This document shows, piece by piece, positions 6,331 to 13,528 of a stretch of DNA of 23,890 nucleotides. How positions within the stretch are numbered: the stretch's first letter is position 1; every line of letters begins with the position of its first letter. The translations under genes and the position numbers were made by a program. Below the pieces are notes generated by a model that was given only the letters and a program-made list of their open reading frames with translations, ran no database searches and was not told where the DNA came from. Source of the stretch: an uncultured Plesiomonas sp. GTDB taxonomy: Bacteria > Pseudomonadota > Gammaproteobacteria > Enterobacterales > CAMTGL01. Location of the stretch: the NCBI GenBank assembly GCA_947071955.1, contig CAMTGL010000007.1:1-23890 (forward strand). Direction: 5' to 3'.

Positions 6331-7779
6331 ATGAAGCAGTTAGAGGTTGATGTTGCAGTTATTGGTGGTGGTACAGCCGGTTTAGGTGCGTATCGGGCAG
6401 CAAAAGCACATACCAACAGTGTGGTGATGATTGAAGGTGGCCCGTTTGGTACAACCTGTGCTCGGGTAGGCTGTATGCCCTCTAAACTGCTGATTGCTGC
6501 CGCAGAAGCGGTGCATCAGATTGAAAAAGCCCCCGGTTTTGGTGTTCATCCACAAGGCGAAACGCTGATCAATGGCCGTGAAGTGATGGATCGCGTTAAA
6601 CGCGAACGTGATCGCTTTGTTGGCTTTGTGATGGAGGGCGTTGATAGCATTCCGGCCGAAGATAAAATTCTCGGTTATGCTCGCTTTCTTGATGAGCATA
6701 CATTGCAAGTTGATCAGCATACCCAGATTACTGCCAAACGCATTGTCATTGCGACCGGCTCTCGCCCAAGCTGGCCTGCGCCGTGGAACTCACTCGGTGA
6801 TCGCTTAATCATTAATGATGATGTGTTTAACTGGGACGATTTACCGCAATCAGTGGCGGTGTTTGGCCCCGGCGTCATTGGGCTGGAGCTAGGACAAGCA
6901 CTGCACCGCTTAGGTGTAAAGGTTGTGATGTTCGGGATGGGCGGTCTGGTTGGCCCGCTGACTGACAGCGCAATACGTGACTATGCGGCGAAAGCCCTCA
7001 ACGATGAGTTCTACCTTGATGCTGATGCCAAGGTAGAGCTGATGCAGCGCGAAGGCGATCAGGTGTTTATCCGTTATCAAGATAAGCAGGGGCAAAGCCA
7101 AGAGATTCTGGTGGATTACGTGCTGGCCGCCACCGGCCGCCGTGCTAACATCGATAAAATTGGGCTAGAAAATACTACGGTAGCGGTTAATGATCGCGGT
7201 ATTCCGCAGGCTGATCGCTACACGTTGCAAACCAGTGTGCCACATATTTTTATCGCCGGTGATGCCAGCAACCAGCTTCCTCTGCTGCATGAAGCGGCAG
7301 ATCAGGCCAAAATTGCCGGTGATAACGCTGGCCGTTTTCCGGATATCCGTGCCGGTTTACGCCGCAGCGCGATCTCGGTCGTGTTCTCTGATCCACAAAT
7401 TGCTATGGTCGGTTCAACTCACCGCGAACTCAGTGAGAAATACGGTTCATGCGGCTGCTTTGCCACCGGCGAGGTCTCTTTTGAAAATCAGGGCCGTTCA
7501 CGGGTAATGCTGCGCAACAAAGGTCTTTTGCATGTGTATGGCGAACAGGGAACCGGCCGCTTCCTCGGTGCTGAGATGATGGGGCCAAATGTTGAACACA
7601 TTGCACACCTGCTAGCGTGGGCACATCAGCAACAGATGACAGTAGGTCAGATGCTGGATATGCCATTCTATCATCCGGTGATCGAAGAGGGTCTGCGCAC
7701 GGCACTGCGTGACTTGCAGGCTAAGCTCAAGCTGGGGCCAGAGATGGTCGCTCACTGTCAGGTTTGTCCGGGTGAGTAA
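6331..7779 (+). CDS. Lipoamide dehydrogenase-like flavoprotein disulfide reductase
   Basis: This 482-aa member of the FAD/NAD(P)-dependent disulfide oxidoreductase family resembles dihydrolipoyl dehydrogenase. It has the FAD fold GGGTAGLGA near residues 12-20, a redox disulfide Cys43/Cys48 in TTCARVGCMPSK, a second nucleotide fold FGPGVIGLELGQAL, the FAD motif IFIAGDAS, and the catalytic dyad His448/Glu453 in YHPVIEEG. The start is ATG 6331 with AAGGA 7 nt upstream; the earlier in-frame ATG 6295 lacks a ribosome-binding site. No E1 or E2 gene is nearby, so a role in a 2-oxoacid dehydrogenase complex is doubtful. Its place after oxyR and prx-grx suggests a redox or peroxide role (inference). 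Oddly, the last residues are HCQVCPGE, an extra CxxC (Cys476/Cys479). Confidence 0.9.
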   Translation: MKQLEVDVAVIGGGTAGLGAYRAAKAHTNSVVMIEGGPFGTTCARVGCMPSKLLIAAAEAVHQIEKAPGFGVHPQGETLINGREVMDRVKRERDRFVGFVMEGVDSIPAEDKILGYARFLDEHTLQVDQHTQITAKRIVIATGSRPSWPAPWNSLGDRLIINDDVFNWDDLPQSVAVFGPGVIGLELGQALHRLGVKVVMFGMGGLVGPLTDSAIRDYAAKALNDEFYLDADAKVELMQREGDQVFIRYQDKQGQSQEILVDYVLAATGRRANIDKIGLENTTVAVNDRGIPQADRYTLQTSVPHIFIAGDASNQLPLLHEAADQAKIAGDNAGRFPDIRAGLRRSAISVVFSDPQIAMVGSTHRELSEKYGSCGCFATGEVSFENQGRSRVMLRNKGLLHVYGEQGTGRFLGAEMMGPNVEHIAHLLAWAHQQQMTVGQMLDMPFYHPVIEEGLRTALRDLQAKLKLGPEMVAHCQVCPGE

Positions 7780-7820
7780 CCGCTGATATTTTATCCCGTA
7801 ATACCCTGTTATTGACGATA

Positions 7821-7858
7821 AAAAAAGGCCACTTCACTACTGAAGTGGCCTTTTTATT
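7821..7858. terminator. Bidirectional intrinsic terminator after the lpd-like gene
   Basis: A run of A precedes GGCCACTTCA, then loop CTAC, then TGAAGTGGCC and TTTTTATT. The stem is at least 10 bp, extended by A-T pairs, with T-tracts on both strands. It separates the flavoprotein gene from the small gene downstream. Confidence 0.93.
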
Positions 7859-7921
7859 GGTATCGATTCAGCAACGCTGAACGAAAGAGTCAATAATTCT
7901 GAATGGATGATATGCAATGAG

Positions 7922-7939
7922 TTTGTCATAATAGACAAA
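7922..7939. promoter_or_regulatory. Inverted repeat on the putative promoter of the 97-aa gene
   Basis: TTTGTC-ATAATA-GACAAA is a perfect 6-bp dyad. Its left arm and centre contain CATAAT (7927-7932; 5 of 6 to the -10 consensus), with a weak TGGATG -35 (7904-7909) 17 bp upstream. It sits 24 bp before the start codon and is a good operator candidate for an unknown repressor. Confidence 0.4.
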
Positions 7940-7962
7940 AAGTCAGGATGAGGAGAACACTT

Positions 7963-8256
7963 ATGATCCCCGCCGCTCACGCATTGACCTACTCTTTGCA
8001 ACGCAGCCGTTCATTTCATACTGGCGATCGCTTGGGTGTTTTTTCATTCAAAAAAGATCGCGGTTACTGGGTAGAAAAAACAGCAGCAGATGCTTATCGC
8101 ATCAGTGTGTTTGGTTTTGTCGATCAAACGCTGCACTGTGATTTTTCACAATTACGTACGATCTTAAAACCGGTGATCGCGCGCGAATTTCCACGCAGCA
8201 ACAAGCTGCATGTGAAGTTTACCGCCGCTGATCCGCAGATGGCTTTCGCACTGTAA
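7963..8256 (+). CDS. Uncharacterised 97-aa protein
   Basis: I do not recognise this protein. ATG 7963 is preferred over the in-frame ATG 7948 because AGGAG lies 8 nt upstream, while 7948 has only a short AGG. The product has no signal peptide, no membrane segment and one cysteine. It has mixed charge with several basic stretches (SLQRSRSF, FKKDRGYWVEK, REFPRSNKLHVKF). Alternating hydrophobic segments such as YRISVFGFVDQTLHCDF suggest a small alpha/beta fold. It is bracketed by a strong upstream terminator and a downstream hairpin, so it is probably monocistronic, with its own promoter and a dyad over the -10. Codon use looks like its neighbours, which argues for a real gene. It is absent from the E. 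coli version of this locus as far as I recall. Confidence 0.75.
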   Translation: MIPAAHALTYSLQRSRSFHTGDRLGVFSFKKDRGYWVEKTAADAYRISVFGFVDQTLHCDFSQLRTILKPVIAREFPRSNKLHVKFTAADPQMAFAL

Positions 8257-8308
8257 ACCTCTGCGCCTCTCTGCCCGTTATGAGGCTCACCGTTTTGTCA
8301 CTCACCGC

Positions 8309-8338
8309 GTGCTGCTGTAGCAACCCCCACAGCAGCAC
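8309..8338. terminator. Hairpin between the 97-aa gene and convergent argH
   Basis: GTGCTGCTGT (8309-8318) and ACAGCAGCAC (8329-8338) form a perfect 10-bp stem with a 10-nt loop. Neither side has a T-tract. It lies between convergent genes and probably defines 3' ends, but not as a classical intrinsic terminator. Confidence 0.45.
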
Positions 8339-8371
8339 TGTCGCGTAAGGTGTTTCAGCCAATATTTAGCT

Positions 8372-8405
8372 ATACCCCCATAGTTAACTATACCGAATAG
8401 TTAAC
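8372..8405. repeat. Tandem imperfect 17-18 bp repeat with a 12-bp palindrome
   Basis: TATACCCCCATAGTTAAC is followed at once by TATACCGAATAGTTAAC. The junction contains the palindrome ATAGTTAACTAT (8380-8391). It lies about 40 bp beyond the argH stop codon in the non-coding gap before it. Its purpose is unknown. Confidence 0.55.
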
Positions 8406-8445
8406 CACACCCACTGTGCAGCACAGATTGACTCGGCCCTGCCGT

Positions 8446-9834
8446 TTATCCCGCTAATTGCTGCTTTGCCTGTGCAATGGCAAAAGCAACCTGCTCGGGT
8501 GCAACGCCACCTTTTGCACTGCGTTTGGCCAGACAAGACTCCAGTGACAATATTGGGTAGACATCTGCCGCAATCACCGCACTAAATCGCTGTAACTCAC
8601 TGAGCGATAACGCTTCGAGTGCTTTTCCAGCCGCAATGGCAGCCACTACCACTTCACCGACAATATGGTGAGCTTCGCGGAACGCGATACCTTTTGCGAC
8701 CAAATAATCGGCCAGCTCTGTGGCATTCGAGTACCCTTGCTGCGCGGCATCTGCCGTGCGCTGTGTACGTACCTGAATGCCCTCAAGCACGAGCGCGGCC
8801 ATATCCAGACACATCAACCAAGTATCGAGCGCATCAAATAGCCCCTCTTTATCCTCTTGCATGTCTTTGTTGTAGGCCAACGGCAAGCCTTTAAGGGTGA
8901 TCAGAAGACCACTGAGCGCACCGGTTACTCGCCCAGTTTTTCCGCGAATGAGCTCAAGGGCATCAGGGTTTTTCTTTTGCGGCATCAGCGATGAACCAGA
9001 GGTGACTTTATCTGCCAACTCAACAAAACCGGCCTCACCGCTGTTGAAGAAAATCAAATCTTCGGCAAAACGCGACAGGTGGCTCATGCTGAGTGCGGCG
9101 GCGGAAATCAGCTCTACCACATGATCGCGATCGGCCACAGTATCAAGGCTATTGCGCGTAGCACTGGCAAACCCGAGCGAGGTAGCCAGCCGATCACGAT
9201 CGATAGGATACGCCGTGCCTGCCAATGCGCCGCAACCGAGCGGGCTGGTATTCATGCGCACCAGCGCATCACTCAGGCGAGAATGATCGCGCTCTAGCAT
9301 CTCAAAATAGGCCAGACACCAGTGAGCAAAAGTGACCGGTTGGGCGCGTTGCAGATGGGTATAACCCGGCATCACCGCCTGCTGATGTGCATCGGCAGTC
9401 TGTACTAACGCCTGCTGAAAATGGCGGATAGCCTGTTGTAATACCAAAGTTTGCTGTTTACACCACAGTTTCAGATCGGTGGCGACCTGATCGTTACGGC
9501 TGCGGCCAGTGTGCAGCTTTTTCCCTAAATCGCCCACGGCCTGAATCAGTTCACCTTCTACCCAGCTATGGATATCTTCTGCATCAGAGTGCAGGATCTG
9601 TTGCGGATCGGCCTGAACTCGCAGTTTGAGCGCCAGCAGTGCAGCTTCGAGTTGTTGCTGCTCACGCTCGGTCAACACACCCACGCTGACCAGTGCGTGT
9701 GACCACGCCACTGAGCCATCAATATCCTGCTCGGCCAAGCGGTAATCAAACCGCAGTGAGTCATTAAATTGTTTAAAGCGCAGATCGGCCGCTTCGCTAA
9801 ACCGTCCGCCCCACAGTACACCTGCCTGAGCCAT
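8446..9834 (-). CDS. argH: Argininosuccinate lyase
   Basis: ArgH cleaves argininosuccinate to arginine and fumarate, the last step of arginine synthesis; it acts as a cytoplasmic homotetramer of the fumarase/aspartase superfamily. The 462-aa product closely follows E. coli ArgH. Visible signatures are LHTGRSRNDQVATD (108-120), GYTHLQRAQP with the conserved His160, and the superfamily signature GSSLMPQKKNPD (280-291), whose serine loop supplies the catalytic base. ATG 9834 (MAQAGVLWGGRF) has AGGAG 5 nt upstream; an upstream in-frame ATG lacks support. It adds about four residues before the E. coli LWGGRF start. It is the last gene of argCBGH, separated from argG by 112 nt holding a strong hairpin. 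Confidence 0.97.
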   Translation of the reverse strand: MAQAGVLWGGRFSEAADLRFKQFNDSLRFDYRLAEQDIDGSVAWSHALVSVGVLTEREQQQLEAALLALKLRVQADPQQILHSDAEDIHSWVEGELIQAVGDLGKKLHTGRSRNDQVATDLKLWCKQQTLVLQQAIRHFQQALVQTADAHQQAVMPGYTHLQRAQPVTFAHWCLAYFEMLERDHSRLSDALVRMNTSPLGCGALAGTAYPIDRDRLATSLGFASATRNSLDTVADRDHVVELISAAALSMSHLSRFAEDLIFFNSGEAGFVELADKVTSGSSLMPQKKNPDALELIRGKTGRVTGALSGLLITLKGLPLAYNKDMQEDKEGLFDALDTWLMCLDMAALVLEGIQVRTQRTADAAQQGYSNATELADYLVAKGIAFREAHHIVGEVVVAAIAAGKALEALSLSELQRFSAVIAADVYPILSLESCLAKRSAKGGVAPEQVAFAIAQAKQQLAG

Positions 9835-9895
9835 GTCTACTCCTGTTATCGCGCGGTTGTTATCATGATATTGTGATAAAACTAACACCAACACG

Positions 9896-9920
9896 GGTAT
9901 CGGCAGAGTATGCCGATACC
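9896..9920 (-). other. Intercistronic hairpin between argG and argH
   Basis: On the message strand GGTATCGGCA, loop TACTC, TGCCGATACC form a perfect 10-bp stem, with flanking CAC/GTG able to extend it across one bulged base. No U-tract follows, so it is unlikely to be a full terminator. Such elements often stabilise or process polycistronic mRNA and can set unequal expression of the flanking genes (inference). Confidence 0.7.
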
Positions 9921-9946
9921 GTGCAGCTTGCGGTAAGAGTCAGGGT

Positions 9947-11158
9947 CTACTGACGGCTCAATGCGCGGATACGGGCAGAGAGTGAGTACAGGCGGATATA
10001 TCCACCCGCATCACTGTGGTCATACACTTGATCAGCACCAAAGGTGGCGTAGTCTTCCGAGTACAGGCTGTTCGGCGAACGTTTCTGAATCGCGGTACAG
10101 TTTCCTTTATACAACTTAATCACCACCTCACCGTTCACATCGGCAGCCAGTGATTGTGCCGCCGCCACCAGCGAGGCACACAGTGGGGTAAACCAGCGGC
10201 CGTCATAGACCACGTGTGACATCTCTAACCCCAACTGCTCACGCCACTTGAAGCTGTCTTTGTTGAGCACCAGTTGCTCAATCGCCCGCAGTGCGGTGAC
10301 CATGATAGTGCCGCCCGGCGTTTCATAGCAGCCACGTGATTTCATGCCAACCAGACGGTTTTCGACAATATCAACCCGACCGATACCGTGCGGCGCGCCT
10401 TTATCGTTCAGGTAGGTTAAGCACTGGTATGGGCTCATAGCTTTGCCATCTACCGCCACCACTTCACCGTTGGCCACCTGTACGGTGACATATTCAGGCT
10501 TTTCGGGCGCTTGTTCAGGATCGGTTGTCCAGACCCAGCAATCTTGGTTCGAGGCATTCCACGTGCTCTCCAGTACACCGCCTTCGGTGGAGATGTGCCA
10601 AGCGTTAGCATCGCGGCTATAAATTTTGGTCAGTGAAGCAGTGGTTGGGATATTGCGTTCGGCCAGATAGTCGAGCAGTGCCTCACGCGAGCGCAGATCC
10701 CACTCTCGCCACGGGGCAATCACGTTCAACTGCGGAGCGAGCGCAGCAAAAGTGGTTTCAAAACGCACCTGATCATTGCCTTTGCCGGTACAGCCATGCG
10801 ATAACGCATCAGCACCAATCTCCAGCGCCAGCTCAACTTGCGCTTTGGCGATAATCGGGCGAGCCATGGATGTACCGAGCAGATAAGTGCCCTCATACAG
10901 CGCACCCGTTTGCAGTGTCGGGTAGACATAGTGCTTGACGAACTCTTCACGTAAATCTTTGATATAGCACGCTGAAGCACCTGATTTTAGAGCTTTTTCT
11001 TCTATCCCAATCAAATCTTCACGCTCTTGCCCGACATCGGCAACAAACGCGATAACTTCGCAATCGTAATGCTCTTTCAGCCACGGAATAATTGCCGAGG
11101 TATCGAGCCCACCGGAGTACGCCAATACGATTTTGCTCATGCCATTTTTCTTCGTCAT
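9947..11158 (-). CDS. argG: Argininosuccinate synthase
   Basis: ArgG joins citrulline and aspartate using ATP to form argininosuccinate, with release of AMP and pyrophosphate. The 403-aa product carries the N-type ATP-pyrophosphatase motif AYSGGLDTS (13-21), then GCTGKGNDQVRFE for citrulline and aspartate binding, and the C-terminal YKGNC and YSEDYATFGAD blocks. Its length of about 400 residues places it in the common bacterial class rather than the longer 447-aa E. coli type. ATG 11158 has AAGGA 7 nt upstream; a second methionine at residue 7 (MSKIVLAYSGG) is possible but has no site of its own. In E. coli argG is an unlinked gene; here it sits inside the arginine operon between argB and argH. 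Confidence 0.97.
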   Translation of the reverse strand: MTKKNGMSKIVLAYSGGLDTSAIIPWLKEHYDCEVIAFVADVGQEREDLIGIEEKALKSGASACYIKDLREEFVKHYVYPTLQTGALYEGTYLLGTSMARPIIAKAQVELALEIGADALSHGCTGKGNDQVRFETTFAALAPQLNVIAPWREWDLRSREALLDYLAERNIPTTASLTKIYSRDANAWHISTEGGVLESTWNASNQDCWVWTTDPEQAPEKPEYVTVQVANGEVVAVDGKAMSPYQCLTYLNDKGAPHGIGRVDIVENRLVGMKSRGCYETPGGTIMVTALRAIEQLVLNKDSFKWREQLGLEMSHVVYDGRWFTPLCASLVAAAQSLAADVNGEVVIKLYKGNCTAIQKRSPNSLYSEDYATFGADQVYDHSDAGGYIRLYSLSARIRALSRQ

Positions 11159-11225
11159 CTGTTTTTCCTTAAACGTTGAACTCTCTGATTATTTGAGTGG
11201 GTGCACTGACATAGAATCGGCGCAC

Positions 11226-12014
11226 TTACAGCATAATTCGGGTGCCGACTGCCTCACCGTTAAACAGTGCCGGTAACAGTTCAGGATAACGCCAACTGGC
11301 AATATCCACGGGTCGCCTCAAGGTGTGTGCAGCCGCCAACGCAGCATTCACTTTGACTATCATGCCGTCAGTGATGATCCCTTGAGTGATCAGCTCTTGC
11401 GCTTTTTTGCTTGGCAACTGGGCAATCCGCTGACCTTTACCGTCTAAAATACCGCTGACATCTGACAGCATCACTAAATCAGCGTGTAGGGTTTCGGCAA
11501 TGGCGGTGGCCGCTTGATCAGCGTTCACATTCATGAGTTGGCCCTGAGCATCAATGCCAATCGAGCTGATAATGGGCAGATACCCGTTACTGAGTAGCAA
11601 GGTAAGCAGTGTTGGGTTACCAGCTGCGGTATCCCCCACAAAACCCAGCTCAGGGTCTCGTTGGGTCACTTGTGTGATCCCGCCGTCAGCCAGACTCAAC
11701 CCGACAGCCGCAATCTGTTTTTTTATCGCCCATGCCAGCAAGGTTTTATTGGCTGTGCCCGCCAGAGCGCCGGTGATGATGTCAATTTGATCAGCCGGTG
11801 TAACCCGCAAACCCTGTTTTTTAATCACCGGCAAGGCCAGTTTTTTCATCAGGGAATCCACCAAATAACCCCCACCGTGTACGATGACCAGTGGGCGCGG
11901 ATTTTGCTGATGATAGGCCACCAGCGCTGAAAACAGTTTCTCCAGTGCTTCATCACTGTCGAGCAGTACGCCACCTAATTTAATGACCAGTGGGCGGGAA
12001 AGCGCTGCAGTCAT
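11226..12014 (-). CDS. argB: Acetylglutamate kinase
   Basis: ArgB phosphorylates N-acetyl-L-glutamate, the second step of arginine synthesis. The 262-aa product matches E. coli ArgB (about 258 aa) over its length. It shows the amino-acid kinase glycine loops VIKLGGVLL (Lys12) and VIVHGGG, then GLRVTPADQIDIITGALAGTANK and NVNADQAA for substrate binding, and a C-terminal nucleotide site containing LLSDVSGILDGKG-like MLSDVSGILDGKG. It lacks the N-terminal extension of the arginine-inhibited hexameric type, so feedback control is more likely at the acetylating step. GGAG 8 nt before ATG supports the start. It follows argC after 27 nt and precedes argG by 67 nt. Confidence 0.97.
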   Translation of the reverse strand: MTAALSRPLVIKLGGVLLDSDEALEKLFSALVAYHQQNPRPLVIVHGGGYLVDSLMKKLALPVIKKQGLRVTPADQIDIITGALAGTANKTLLAWAIKKQIAAVGLSLADGGITQVTQRDPELGFVGDTAAGNPTLLTLLLSNGYLPIISSIGIDAQGQLMNVNADQAATAIAETLHADLVMLSDVSGILDGKGQRIAQLPSKKAQELITQGIITDGMIVKVNAALAAAHTLRRPVDIASWRYPELLPALFNGEAVGTRIML

Positions 12015-12041
12015 AAGTTTGCTCCTTCAAACAGATACGGG

Positions 12042-13046
12042 TTAAATCAGCGCGCAAGTCTGCGCAAAGCCATAACGTAAATTAAGACACTGCATGGCTT
12101 GTGCCGCAGCCCCTTTGAGTAAATTGTCTTCAGCTGCGACCACAATCACATGTTCGCCCTGCAAGGCAAAACCGATATCACAATACGGTGTTCCAACAAC
12201 CGCGCGAATCGATGGCCAGCCTGAAGGATATAAACGCACTAAAGGTTGCGCGGCATAGGCTGTTGTATAGGCCTGCTGGATCTGTGCTGCGGTTACCCCT
12301 GCGCGCAGTTTGGCGGTGATAGTGGCTAAAATACCGCGCGGAAAATTCCCCAGATGCGGGGTAAAAATCACCGGCACACCTAAGTGAGCGGCAATTTCCG
12401 GTTGATGACGGTGGGTAAACACCCCGTATGGCTGTAAGCTCACCTCACACACACTGCTGGTTAAACTGGCTTTACGCCCAGCACCGCTGACACCGCTGAC
12501 GGCATTGATCACCGGCCATTGGGCAGTATCGAGCAACTGCGCTTCAATCAGCGGTTTTAGCCCCAGTTGCGAGGCTGTCGGGTAACAGCCCGGTACGGCA
12601 ATCAGTTGAGCATGGGCAATCGCCTCAGCCTGCCACTCAGCCAGCCCGTAAACGGCGCGATCCAGCCACTGTGGGTGCTGGTGGGTAAACCCGTAATATT
12701 GGGTATAAAACTCAGCAGAGTTCACCCGAAATGCGCCAGATAAATCCAATACCGTACAACCGGCCTCCAGAAACTGCGGGGCTAGATCGTGGCTCACTTC
12801 ATGCGCCGTTGCCAAAAACACCACATCTGCTTGCTGTGCTAGCAGATTGACCTCATGCAGTGGTTGTAACGGAATATCCAGCACACCCTTAAATTGCGGG
12901 TGCAAATCAGATAACAGGCGTCCTGCATCATGGCTGCCCGCCGACACATAAAGGCCAGCCAGCGTTAATTGCGGATGACGAGCCACCATCGCGGCCAGTT
13001 CAGCACCTGTGTATCCACTGGCACCAATAATCAGGGTCTTTAACAT
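12042..13046 (-). CDS. argC: N-acetyl-gamma-glutamyl-phosphate reductase
   Basis: ArgC reduces N-acetylglutamyl phosphate to the semialdehyde with NADPH. The 334-aa product is the same length as E. coli ArgC and aligns throughout. The Rossmann motif GASGYTGAEL lies at residues 8-17, the catalytic cysteine is Cys154 in AVPGCYPTA, and THRHQPEI and FTPHLGNFPRGI form conserved active-site blocks. ATG 13046 (MLKTLIIGASG) is preceded by AAAGGA at 6 nt; an upstream ATG at 13070 in the same frame is not needed. It is the first gene of argCBGH. The promoter region lies more than 430 bp upstream beside argE, leaving an unusually long leader. Confidence 0.97.
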   Translation of the reverse strand: MLKTLIIGASGYTGAELAAMVARHPQLTLAGLYVSAGSHDAGRLLSDLHPQFKGVLDIPLQPLHEVNLLAQQADVVFLATAHEVSHDLAPQFLEAGCTVLDLSGAFRVNSAEFYTQYYGFTHQHPQWLDRAVYGLAEWQAEAIAHAQLIAVPGCYPTASQLGLKPLIEAQLLDTAQWPVINAVSGVSGAGRKASLTSSVCEVSLQPYGVFTHRHQPEIAAHLGVPVIFTPHLGNFPRGILATITAKLRAGVTAAQIQQAYTTAYAAQPLVRLYPSGWPSIRAVVGTPYCDIGFALQGEHVIVVAAEDNLLKGAAAQAMQCLNLRYGFAQTCALI

Positions 13047-13457
13047 CAGAATCCTTTCCTGTTGCGGCAATAAAAAATTTCAACCGTGAGAACATCAATC
13101 TCTCTTTGCACCTGTCGCGCTAGCGCGGTAAAACATCACTATAGTGGTGTTGCATGCTGCACCGCACACAATCTACCGCCAATGTGCCGTAAAACGCGCA
13201 TCTACATGCTAAGTCACACATGTGGCCACACCGATAAAAAGAAGCACGTAGAGTGCGGTGGCAAAACAGTGATACATGTTAACGGGTATGTTCTAACGCA
13301 TGTGATAACAACGGGTGTAACCTGAGCTGTTGCCCGCTACACCGCCGGTTGGGCTGGCGTAACCATGGGCTGACTCATCGTCGGAGCAGAAGGGGTATGG
13401 CAGGGGATAACGCAGTCAAAACAGTCCTTGTCATTATTTCAATCACCCACAAAATTA
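13047..13457 (-). promoter_or_regulatory. Long argC leader region
   Basis: About 410 bp separate argC from the ARG boxes. On the transcribed (minus) side it is rich in short dyads: CGCGCTAGCGCG, a perfect 12-bp palindrome at 13116-13127, and AACATCACT/AGTGGTGTT at 13132-13151, a 9-bp stem with one wobble pair and a 2-nt loop. A 22-codon hydrophobic ORF (13209-13277) lacks a ribosome-binding site. No convincing gene is visible on either strand. The stretch is probably an untranslated leader. Confidence 0.5.
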
Positions 13458-13496
13458 AGTGTATTTTTATTCACTAGAATTGCATTATTATATCGA
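13458..13496. promoter_or_regulatory. Double ARG box (ArgR operator) of argE / argCBGH
   Basis: Two 18-bp boxes lie 3 bp apart, the spacing ArgR hexamers require. Box 1, AGTGTATTTTTATTCACT (13458-13475), differs from the core TGAAT-wwww-ATTCA at one position. Box 2, ATTGCATTATTATATCGA (13479-13496), is degenerate. Box 2 contains a perfect minus-strand TATAAT (13487-13492), a candidate argC -10; a minus-strand TTGACA at 13516-13521 with TATCGA 17 bp away is an alternative core. Arginine-bound ArgR would repress both directions, as in E. coli. Confidence 0.85.
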
Positions 13497-13528
13497 TACC
13501 ATTCAATCAAAGGACTGTCAATCTCTGT

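Noticed and set aside
8619..9297. Several plus-strand frames antisense to argH
   Set aside because: Shadows of the well-supported argH gene; no independent signals.
12677..12684. E. coli Chi octamer GCTGGTGG in argC, with minus-strand copies at 10165-10172 and 11918-11925
   Set aside because: A few copies are unsurprising by chance and codon bias in a window this size; Chi function in this organism is not shown.
13209..13277. 22-codon hydrophobic minus-strand ORF as an arginine leader peptide
   Set aside because: It has no ribosome-binding site and no arginine codons, so it does not resemble an attenuator peptide; kept only as a remark on the leader.
13086..13325. 79-codon plus-strand frame in the arg control region
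   Set aside because: No Shine-Dalgarno sequence, cysteine- and histidine-rich composition with no recognisable domain; it lies in the argC leader.
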